The notes under the pieces were generated by a model. That model did not search any database and was not told the origin of the DNA. It saw only the letters and a program-made list of their open reading frames with translations. This document shows, piece after piece, positions 1 through 4,883 of a stretch of DNA of 5,061 bases (position 1 is the stretch's first letter; each line of letters opens with the position of its first letter). The translations under genes were made by a program, and so were the position numbers. The stretch lies in NCBI GenBank assembly GCA_946479205.1, contig CAMLFJ010000287.1:1-5061 (forward strand). Direction: 5' to 3'. The stretch comes from an uncultured bacterium. GTDB taxonomy: Bacteria; Methylomirabilota; Methylomirabilia; Rokubacteriales; CSP1-6.

Positions 1-9
1 GAGACCCCC

Positions 10-1200
10 ATGGGAGTGCTGGACGGAATCAAGGTGCTGGAGATGGCGCGCGTCCCCCCCGCCGAGATGCCCGGCATGTTCCTGGCCGACATGGGCGCGG
101 ACGTGCTGAAGATCGAGACGCCGCCCGACGAGCCCGAGGACGCGGCCACCAAGCGCCGCGCCGCGTTCGCCTACGTGAACCGCAACAAGCGCTCGCTCGC
201 GCTCAACATGAAGGCGCCCGAGGGCCAGGCCATCTTCCGGAAGCTCGCGGCCGCCGCCGACGTGATCGTCGAAGGGTTCCGGCCCGGCGTCATGAAGCGG
301 CTGGGCGGCGACTACGAGACGCTTTCCGCCACCAATCCGCGCCTCGTCTACTGCTCGCTCTCCGGCTTCGGCCACAACGGACCCTACAAGGACTACCCGG
401 CCCACGACGGCAACTACCTCTCCCTCGCCGGGGTGCTGAACCTGATCGGGGAGCCGGACCGCAAGCCGATATTCCCCCTCAACCTGGTGGCCGACTACGG
501 CGGGGCCAGCATGCACGGCGCGCTCGGCATCATGATGGCGCTCTTCGCGCGGGAGCGGACCGGCCGCGGCCAGCACGTGGACGTCTCCTACCTCGACACC
601 TCGCTCGCCCTGCTCGCGGCCACGCCCAACATGCGCTTCTTCTGGAGCGACGGCATGGCCCCGAAGCGCGGCGAGGGCTTCCTGGGCGGGTCCTACCCCT
701 ACTACGCGGTCTACGACACCAAGGACGGCAAGTACCTCACCATCGGCTGCACCGAGCCCTGGCTCTGGGAGAACTTCTGCAAGGCGATCAACCGGCCGGA
801 CATGGTGAAGTTCGCGCGCAAGGCCGACCAGTTCGTGCGGGCGGCCAATGCGGAAGAGGTGGCCGCCCGCGAGGAGATCGAGGCCATCATCCGGACGCGC
901 ACCCGGGACGAGTGGTACGACTTCCTGGTGAAGGCCGACGTCTGCGTGGGGAAGGTCTACGAGCCGGAGGAGGTCGTCGCCGACCCGCAGGTGCAGGCCC
1001 GCGACATGATCGTGGAGATGCGCCACCCGGTGCACGGCACCGTGAAGCAGTTCGGCCAGCCCATCAAGCTCTCCGCCACTCCGGGGACGATCCGGAGCGC
1101 CGCCCCGCATTCGGGCGAGCACACCGATCAGGTGCTGGGCGAGCTCGGGATCCCGGCGGGCGACATCAAGACGCTCCGCGACAAGAAGATCGTGGCCTAG
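10..1200 (+). CDS. CaiB/BaiF CoA-transferase family III protein, alpha-methylacyl-CoA racemase-like
   Basis: This 396-residue protein belongs to the class III CoA-transferase family, cytoplasmic enzymes that move CoA between carboxylic acids or, in the racemase branch, epimerise 2-methylacyl-CoA thioesters. The N-terminal LDGIKVLEMARV (4-15), ADMGADVLKIE (26-36), NRNKRSLALN (57-66), GFRPGVMKRLG (89-99) and NPRLVYCSLSGFG (109-121) are family signatures. His132 in PAHDGNY, Asp162 in NLVADYGG and Glu249 in CTEPWLW match, in order and spacing, the catalytic His126, Asp156 and Glu241 that I recall for Mycobacterium tuberculosis MCR. I therefore favour a racemase-like activity over CoA transfer; substrate is unknown. 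Family members are usually about 360-410 residues, so it looks complete. The frame is open to the left edge, but ATG 10 gives the usual family N-terminus; too little upstream sequence is present to judge a ribosome site. The 3' end overlaps the convergent deacetylase gene by 35 nt. Family assignment is secure; the racemase call is moderate. Confidence 0.93.
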   Translation: MGVLDGIKVLEMARVPPAEMPGMFLADMGADVLKIETPPDEPEDAATKRRAAFAYVNRNKRSLALNMKAPEGQAIFRKLAAAADVIVEGFRPGVMKRLGGDYETLSATNPRLVYCSLSGFGHNGPYKDYPAHDGNYLSLAGVLNLIGEPDRKPIFPLNLVADYGGASMHGALGIMMALFARERTGRGQHVDVSYLDTSLALLAATPNMRFFWSDGMAPKRGEGFLGGSYPYYAVYDTKDGKYLTIGCTEPWLWENFCKAINRPDMVKFARKADQFVRAANAEEVAAREEIEAIIRTRTRDEWYDFLVKADVCVGKVYEPEEVVADPQVQARDMIVEMRHPVHGTVKQFGQPIKLSATPGTIRSAAPHSGEHTDQVLGELGIPAGDIKTLRDKKIVA

Positions 1201-2017
1201 CCGCGATCCGCGCGTACTCGCGGAAGCTGATCAGGCGGATGCCCTCCTCCGCGATCGCGGCGCGCACCTGCGCGTCGCAGAGGGAGCGCAGCTCCACTTC
1301 CCGCTCCCGGTTGTACTGGGCGTCGGGGCGGGTCTCGACGTGGCCGGGATGGCAGGACACCTCCGAGACGCCGGGGCCGAGGGACCGGAGGACCGCGAGC
1401 AGGTAGTCCACGCTGATCTTGGTCATGTCGGTACGGCCGAATTCGGGCTGCCCCCAGAAGCGTCCCACGAAGAACACCTCCGAGAAGCCGCGCACCGGCA
1501 CGCCGAGGCGCTCGCCCGCCTCGATGAAGTGGCGCGCCACGTTGAAGACCCGGTGGACGTGATGATGCGAGTCGATGTGGGTGGGCGGACCGCCGGTCAT
1601 CCGCGCGAAGGCGTCGAGCTGTCGCGCGACCTCCCGCTGGACGACGCGCGGGTCCTGCACGTTGACGAGCCACTTGCCGCGATCGTCGAACGCCACGTGG
1701 ATGCCCAGCCCGAGGTTCGGGCGCTGCCGGGCGAGCCGGAGGGCGTCGGCCGCGTGCGGGCCGTCCACCAGGAGGCTCGCGCTCGTCACGATGCCGCGAT
1801 CGTGGGCCTCGAAGATGCCGCGGTCGATCTCGTCAGACAGACCGAGGTCGTCGGCGTTGACGATCACCAGGCGCTGGCGCACGTCGGGATTGGCGATCTC
1901 CAGCGGCGCGTGCGACTCGTCCGCCGCGGTCGCCCGCACCGGAGCGCCCGCGGCCGCGAGCCAGCCGCCCGCCCCGCCCAGTCCCGATCTGAGGAATACC
2001 CGTCTCGATAGCCTCAT
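1166..2017 (-). CDS. ChbG/YdjC/HpnK-type carbohydrate deacetylase family protein with Tat signal
   Basis: The 283-residue product resembles the YdjC/ChbG/HpnK branch of polysaccharide deacetylases, metal-dependent enzymes that remove acetyl groups from N-acetylated sugars. Seen motifs: LVIVNADDLGLSDEI (50-64) with the Asp pair 56-57, GLGIHV (103-108), THIDSHHHVH (146-155) and SCHPGH (221-226); these supply the conserved Asp and His metal and catalytic positions. The N-terminus is SRRVFLRSG (4-12), a clear twin-arginine motif, followed by a weakly hydrophobic Gly/Ala/Leu stretch (13-25) and a plausible cleavage site after ATA (29-31), so the enzyme is probably exported folded. I chose the ATG at 2017 rather than the in-frame ATG at 2056 because it has GGGAGG 4 nt upstream and puts the Tat motif at the N-terminus. 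The last 13 or so residues (ARPRSSCRGAS) lie beyond the family core and partly over the convergent CoA-transferase gene. Substrate is unknown; a hopanoid role (HpnK) is possible but no hopanoid genes are nearby. Confidence 0.88.
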   Translation of the reverse strand: MRLSRRVFLRSGLGGAGGWLAAAGAPVRATAADESHAPLEIANPDVRQRLVIVNADDLGLSDEIDRGIFEAHDRGIVTSASLLVDGPHAADALRLARQRPNLGLGIHVAFDDRGKWLVNVQDPRVVQREVARQLDAFARMTGGPPTHIDSHHHVHRVFNVARHFIEAGERLGVPVRGFSEVFFVGRFWGQPEFGRTDMTKISVDYLLAVLRSLGPGVSEVSCHPGHVETRPDAQYNREREVELRSLCDAQVRAAIAEEGIRLISFREYARIAARPRSSCRGAS

Positions 2018-2021
2018 GGGG

Positions 2022-2027
2022 CCTCCC
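2022..2027 (-). promoter_or_regulatory. Ribosome binding site of the deacetylase gene
   Basis: On the minus strand GGGAGG ends 4 nt before the ATG at 2017. It is the only good Shine-Dalgarno match near either candidate start and decides for the shorter protein beginning MRLSRRVFL. Confidence 0.7.
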
Positions 2028-2044
2028 GGAATCACTGCCCTTTC

Positions 2045-2050
2045 AGGATA
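2045..2050 (-). promoter_or_regulatory. Possible -10 element for the deacetylase gene
   Basis: Minus-strand TATCCT matches TATAAT at four of six positions and lies about 28 nt upstream of the ATG, which would leave a leader of roughly 20 nt containing the ribosome site. I see no convincing -35 hexamer at 16-18 nt, so this is weak. Confidence 0.25.
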
Positions 2051-2084
2051 ACCCAAAGCTGCCGAACAAATCGCGCCCGCGAAG

Positions 2085-2120
2085 TGGGCGAGCCGATCCG
2101 AAATGGGCTAAAATCGCCCA
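2085..2120. promoter_or_regulatory. Inverted TGGGC half-sites with TAAAAT in the divergent intergenic region
   Basis: TGGGCGA at 2085-2091 is an exact inverted match to TCGCCCA at 2114-2120. A further TGGGC at 2104-2108 also pairs with 2116-2120, flanking TAAAAT (2109-2114), a five-of-six match to a -10 box. A fourth, opposite CGCCC is at 2074-2078. The arrangement could be an operator over the aminotransferase promoter, which would start near 2121 and leave a leader of about 50 nt. No good -35 is visible, and short GC-rich inverted repeats are common by chance in such a genome. Confidence 0.3.
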
Positions 2121-2171
2121 AGGTGCTCACGACCGATTCCCCACCGTCCAGGAAACGCTGAGAGAAATCCG

Positions 2172-3377
2172 ATGACCACCGCGCCCGACTCCTTCGCCGA
2201 CCTGCTGTCCACCCGTGCCCGCATCGGCTGGGGCGCGCCGCCCGCCGCGCGGCCGGTGACCAACGCGCTCTACGAGTTCGGGGGCGGCTTGCCGGATCCC
2301 GCGTCCTTCCCGTACGACGGCCTGATCGACGCCACCGCCCGGATGATCCGGGCCGAGGGCGCGGAGGCGCTCACCTACGGCGAGGCGCAGGGGTATCGCG
2401 GCCTGCGCGAGCTGGTGTGCCACAAGTACGGCCTCTTCGAGGGGCTCAAGGTCGGGCCCGACAACATCATCATCTCGAACGGCTCCGGCCACGCGCTCTC
2501 GCTGGCCTTCAGCGCCCTCGTGGACCCGGGCGACGTGATCCTGTCCGAGGCCCCGACGTTCTCTGGCACGCTCCAGACCATTCGCCGCCACGGCCCGCAG
2601 GTGCTCGACGTGCCGGTGGACCAGGACGGGCTGGTGGTGGACGTCGCGCGGGAGCACCTGGCCACCCTCCGGAAGCAGGGCCGCCGGTGCAAGCTCATCT
2701 ACACGATCGTGAACTTCCAGAACCCGTCGGGGCCGTCGCTGTCCCTGCGCCGCCGGCGGGAGCTGATCGACCTCGCGCACGAGTACGACACGCTCATCCT
2801 GGAGGACGACGCCTACGGCGAGCTCCGCTTCGAGGGCGAGCACCTGCCCTCGCTCTACGCGCTCGACGGCGGCGGCCGGGTGATGCGCGCGGGCACCGTG
2901 TCCAAGATCCTGGGCGCGGGCTTCCGTCTCGGCTGGCTCTGCGCGCCCAAGGAGATGATCCCCGCCTTCCAGGGCTTCCTCTTCGGAGGCGGCGTGAACC
3001 CGTTCGCCTCGCGGGTGGCCACCTACTTCCTGCGCGACAATCTGGCCCCCCACGTGGCCCTGCTCGTCAACGTGTACCGCGCCAAGCGCGACGCGATGCT
3101 GCGCGGGCTGTGGGAGAAGCTGCGGGACACCGACGTCGAGATCAGCAAGCCGGAGGGCGGGTTCTTCATCTGGATCAAGCTGCCCACCGGCACCGACACC
3201 GCGAAGCTGTTCGACCGCGCGGTCAAGGCCCGCGTGCAGTACACCGCGGGCACGTCCTTCTTCCCCAACGGAGGCGGCGATCGGCACATCCGGCTGGCCT
3301 TCAGCTTCGAGTCCCCCGAGCGCTGCTACGAAGGCGCGCGGCTGATCGCCCAGGCCATTCTCGACGCCAGGAGCTAG
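2172..3377 (+). CDS. PLP-dependent aminotransferase, class I/II (LysN/MocR-like, no DNA-binding domain)
   Basis: The 401-residue product is a fold-type I pyridoxal-phosphate aminotransferase, a cytoplasmic enzyme that moves an amino group between an amino acid and a 2-oxo acid. Seen motifs in order: GGLPDPASFP (38-47), LTYGEAQGYRGLRE (67-80), ISNGSGHAL (101-109) in the phosphate-binding position, NFQNPSG (181-187) with Asn184, LEDDAYGELRF (210-220) with Asp212 and Tyr215 for the cofactor ring, GTVSKILGAGFRLGW (241-255) with the cofactor Schiff-base Lys245, and HIRLAFSF (372-379) with Arg374 for the substrate carboxylate. These patterns match the 2-aminoadipate transaminase/MocR-type group, but there is no N-terminal winged helix, and length is normal for the enzyme alone. 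Substrate cannot be read from sequence. ATG 2172 has only a weak GAGAG (2160-2164) upstream. The receiver gene follows after 1 nt, so the two are almost certainly co-transcribed. Confidence 0.93.
   Translation: MTTAPDSFADLLSTRARIGWGAPPAARPVTNALYEFGGGLPDPASFPYDGLIDATARMIRAEGAEALTYGEAQGYRGLRELVCHKYGLFEGLKVGPDNIIISNGSGHALSLAFSALVDPGDVILSEAPTFSGTLQTIRRHGPQVLDVPVDQDGLVVDVAREHLATLRKQGRRCKLIYTIVNFQNPSGPSLSLRRRRELIDLAHEYDTLILEDDAYGELRFEGEHLPSLYALDGGGRVMRAGTVSKILGAGFRLGWLCAPKEMIPAFQGFLFGGGVNPFASRVATYFLRDNLAPHVALLVNVYRAKRDAMLRGLWEKLRDTDVEISKPEGGFFIWIKLPTGTDTAKLFDRAVKARVQYTAGTSFFPNGGGDRHIRLAFSFESPERCYEGARLIAQAILDARS
3369..3373 (+). promoter_or_regulatory. Ribosome binding site of the receiver gene, inside the aminotransferase 3' end
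   Basis: AGGAG lies in the last codons of the aminotransferase gene, 5 nt before the ATG at 3379. Near-ideal sequence and spacing fix the receiver start and suggest translational coupling. Confidence 0.75.
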
Positions 3378-3378
3378 C

Positions 3379-3762
3379 ATGGCGCGGCACCGCATCCTCG
3401 TCGTGGACGACGAGGACAACCTCCGTGACGTGCTGATGGAGGTCCTGAAGCGCGACGGCCACGAGGTGGACAGCGCGGTGGACGGGGCCGAGGGCCGTCA
3501 GCGGGCCGAGGAGCACCGCTACGACCTCGTCGTCACGGATCTCCGCATGCCGAACCTCGAGGGGCCCGACCTCTACCGCGCGATCCGCGAGCGCTACTCC
3601 GACGACCCGCCCCGCTTCATCTTCATGAGCGCCAATACCGGCATCGAGGAGTACGCCGCCTTCCTCTCCGAGACCGGCGAGCCCGCGCTCGAGAAGCCCT
3701 TCAACCTGGCCGACATGCGCCAGGTCGTCCTCCAGGTCCTCGCGCAGAAGCCCCGCGCGTAG
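3379..3762 (+). CDS. Stand-alone response regulator receiver (CheY-like) protein
   Basis: This 127-residue protein is one REC domain and nothing else. ILVVDDE (6-12) supplies the acidic pair Asp10/Asp11, LVVTDLRMP (50-58) the phosphoacceptor Asp54, IFMSAN (81-86) the switch Ser84 and ALEKPF (103-108) the conserved Lys106, so all residues for phosphorylation are present. Such proteins take phosphate from a histidine kinase or phosphotransfer protein and signal by protein contact, since there is no DNA-binding or enzymatic output domain. No kinase is encoded in the window, so the partner is elsewhere. The ATG at 3379 is 1 nt after the aminotransferase stop and has AGGAG 5 nt upstream. Four nt after its stop codon begins the large palindrome at 3767, which may also end this transcript. 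Family is certain; the signalling role is unknown. Confidence 0.95.
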   Translation: MARHRILVVDDEDNLRDVLMEVLKRDGHEVDSAVDGAEGRQRAEEHRYDLVVTDLRMPNLEGPDLYRAIRERYSDDPPRFIFMSANTGIEEYAAFLSETGEPALEKPFNLADMRQVVLQVLAQKPRA

Positions 3763-3766
3763 CTCT

Positions 3767-3852
3767 GGGGTCAGGTCTTACATTACGACATTTTCTGCCC
3801 CGGTCGCCGCCTCGCAGCGCGCCGGAAAAGTCGTAATGTAAGACCTGACCCC
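3767..3852. repeat. 86-bp palindromic element, REP/MITE-like
   Basis: The 23 nt at 3767-3789, beginning GGGGTCAGGTC, are the exact reverse complement of 3830-3852. After one unpaired A at 3790 the match continues as TTTTC (3791-3795) against GAAAA (3825-3829). The 28-bp stem encloses a GC-rich loop (3796-3824). The arms are near 52% G+C, well below the surrounding genes. It codes for nothing and fills most of the gap between the receiver stop and the next promoter. From memory, palindromes beginning GGGGTCAGGTCTT recur in many bacterial genomes near IS200-like REP-associated tyrosine transposases; no transposase is present here. As RNA it would form a very stable hairpin followed by TTCTT, so it may also act as a terminator or mRNA-protecting structure for the aminotransferase-receiver operon. 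Confidence 0.85.
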
Positions 3853-3855
3853 TTC

Positions 3856-3884
3856 TTGACGGGAGGGCCGGGCGCTGTTAGCGT
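3856..3884 (+). promoter_or_regulatory. Sigma70-type promoter of the methyltransferase gene, probably leaderless
   Basis: TTGACG (3856-3861) is separated by exactly 17 nt from TAGCGT (3879-3884), which fits TAnnnT, and a TG at 3876-3877 forms an extended -10 (TGnTAnnnT). A start site 7 nt past the -10 would be position 3891, the G of the GTG start codon. No Shine-Dalgarno lies at a normal distance: GGGAGG at 3861-3866 is 24 nt away and inside the promoter spacer. The -35 box starts 4 nt after the palindrome ends. Confidence 0.65.
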
Positions 3885-3890
3885 TCCGGC

Positions 3891-4691
3891 GTGACGATCG
3901 CGAGCCCCGCCCTCCTGGACCCCGCGCGCTCCACCCCCGACGTGTCGGAGCAGCGCGCGCGCATCCGCGCGATCGTCGCGCCCCGCACCGGCGAGCGCGG
4001 GCTCGACATCGGCTGCGGCTTCGGTCTTCTGTCCTGCGAGCTAGCCCGCGACGTGGGCCCCACCGGCCGGATCATGGGGGTGGACGCGGTGCCGGACATG
4101 ATCATCGCCTGCGAGGAGCGGGCCCGGCACGACGCGGTCACCGGCCGCACCGAGTTCCGGCAGGCCGATCCCGAGGCGGTGCCCGCCTCGTCGGGCAGCT
4201 TCGACTTCGTGACCGCCATGCAGGTCTACGAGTACATGGCCGACGTGGAGCGCGGGCTCGCCGAGGCGTACCGCGTGCTCAAGCCCGGCGGCCGGCTGGC
4301 CGTGCTCGACACCGACTGGGAGTCCTGCGTCTGGCACGCGGGCGACCGCGAGCGCACCGCCCGAATTCTGAGAGCCTGGGAGCAGCGGTTCGCGCATCCC
4401 CACCTGCCCGCGCGCCTGCCCGATCTGTTGCGGCGGAGCGGCTTCGCGCTCCGGACCGTGACGATGATCCCGGTCGTCAACGTGGAGATGAGCGAGCAGA
4501 CCTACAGCCCGGGCATGATCGACGTGGTCGCACGGTTCGCGGCCAGCCGGGGCGGGGTCGGCGAGGAGGAAGCCGCCGGGTGGGCCGACGACGTGCGGAG
4601 CCAGGCCGCGAGGGGCGAGTACTTCTTCAGCCTGTCCCGCTACCTCTTCCTGGCCGAGCGCGCGCGCACCTCGCGGGGAGGCGCGGCATGA
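3891..4691 (+). CDS. Class I SAM-dependent methyltransferase (UbiE/ArsM-like fold)
   Basis: The 266-residue protein has a Rossmann-type methyltransferase domain that binds S-adenosylmethionine and methylates an unknown acceptor, presumably in the cytoplasm. Motif I is LDIGCGFG (38-45), motif II ends in GVDAVPDM (63-70) with Asp65 for the SAM ribose, ADPEAVP (92-98) is the adenine-contact region, FDFVTAMQVYEYMAD (104-118) is motif IV, and LKPGGRLAVLD (130-140) is the post-motif strand-turn. The C-terminal part (about 155-255) is less conserved and ends in EYFFSLSRYLFLAERA (243-258), a tail I recall in several uncharacterised Methyltransf_11/25 proteins. The GTG start at 3891 is chosen because it coincides with the predicted transcription start; the first in-frame ATG is codon 62 and would remove motif I. 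The stop overlaps the next ATG (ATGA), indicating an operon with the HicB-like gene. Menaquinone, arsenic or small-molecule methylation are all possible; none can be chosen. Confidence 0.9.
   Translation: MTIASPALLDPARSTPDVSEQRARIRAIVAPRTGERGLDIGCGFGLLSCELARDVGPTGRIMGVDAVPDMIIACEERARHDAVTGRTEFRQADPEAVPASSGSFDFVTAMQVYEYMADVERGLAEAYRVLKPGGRLAVLDTDWESCVWHAGDRERTARILRAWEQRFAHPHLPARLPDLLRRSGFALRTVTMIPVVNVEMSEQTYSPGMIDVVARFAASRGGVGEEEAAGWADDVRSQAARGEYFFSLSRYLFLAERARTSRGGAA
4675..4681 (+). promoter_or_regulatory. Ribosome binding site of the HicB-like gene
   Basis: GGGGAGG ends 6 nt before the ATG at 4688, inside the methyltransferase 3' end. It fixes the start of the small gene and excludes longer in-frame extensions into the methyltransferase gene. 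Confidence 0.75.
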
Positions 4692-4852
4692 GGATCGAGG
4701 TCGAGATGATCCAGGAAGAGGGCGGGATCTTCCGGGCCACCGCGGTCTCCTACCCGGACGTGAGCGTGACCGGGCGCACCGAGAAGGAAGCGCTCGGGCT
4801 GTTGCTGGAAGCCGTCGGCAAGTACCTCAAGACCCACTCCGAGCGCACCTAG
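4688..4852 (+). CDS. Small HicB-like (UPF0150-type) protein
   Basis: This 54-residue protein resembles the N-terminal half of HicB antitoxins and the related stand-alone UPF0150 proteins. The pattern is strand 2-8 (RIEVEMI), a turn EEGG (10-13), strand 14-20 ending in SYPDVSVTG (21-29), then TEKEALGLLLEAVGKYL (31-47) as one amphipathic helix. The turn-strand-YPDV-TG-T-EEAL-helix order is the HicB hallmark. In HicBA systems this partial RNase H fold binds and blocks the HicA mRNA interferase. Here there is no HicA gene on either side and no C-terminal helix-turn-helix or ribbon domain, so it is unlikely to be a working antitoxin on its own. It starts within the methyltransferase stop (ATGA) behind GGGGAGG, so the two are translationally coupled. 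A role as a small partner or regulator of the methyltransferase is a guess from this arrangement only. Confidence 0.8.
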   Translation: MRIEVEMIQEEGGIFRATAVSYPDVSVTGRTEKEALGLLLEAVGKYLKTHSERT

Positions 4853-4883
4853 CCCGGAGGCCCGCCCACTCCCGCGCGCCGGC

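Noticed and set aside
1340..2011. A 223-codon plus-strand open frame opposite the deacetylase
   Set aside because: It is antisense to conserved deacetylase motifs, has no recognisable domain and is compositionally biased.
2127..3419. A 430-codon minus-strand open frame opposite the aminotransferase and the start of the receiver gene
   Set aside because: It is low-complexity, rich in Ala, Gly, Arg, Val and Glu, with no recognisable domain, and lies antisense to two genes with clear motifs. Long antisense frames are expected in GC-rich DNA.
2417..3436. A 339-codon plus-strand open frame overlapping the aminotransferase in another frame
   Set aside because: The product is almost entirely Arg, Ala, Gly and Pro with no fold signature; it is a frame-shifted shadow of the aminotransferase.
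3767..3852. CRISPR or attachment-site reading of the palindrome
   Set aside because: There is only one inverted pair, no regularly spaced direct repeats, and no cas, integrase or tRNA gene in the window.
3379..4852. A toxin-antitoxin or defence system made of the receiver, methyltransferase and HicB-like genes
   Set aside because: No HicA, nuclease or other effector is present, and the palindrome and a separate promoter split the receiver from the methyltransferase pair.
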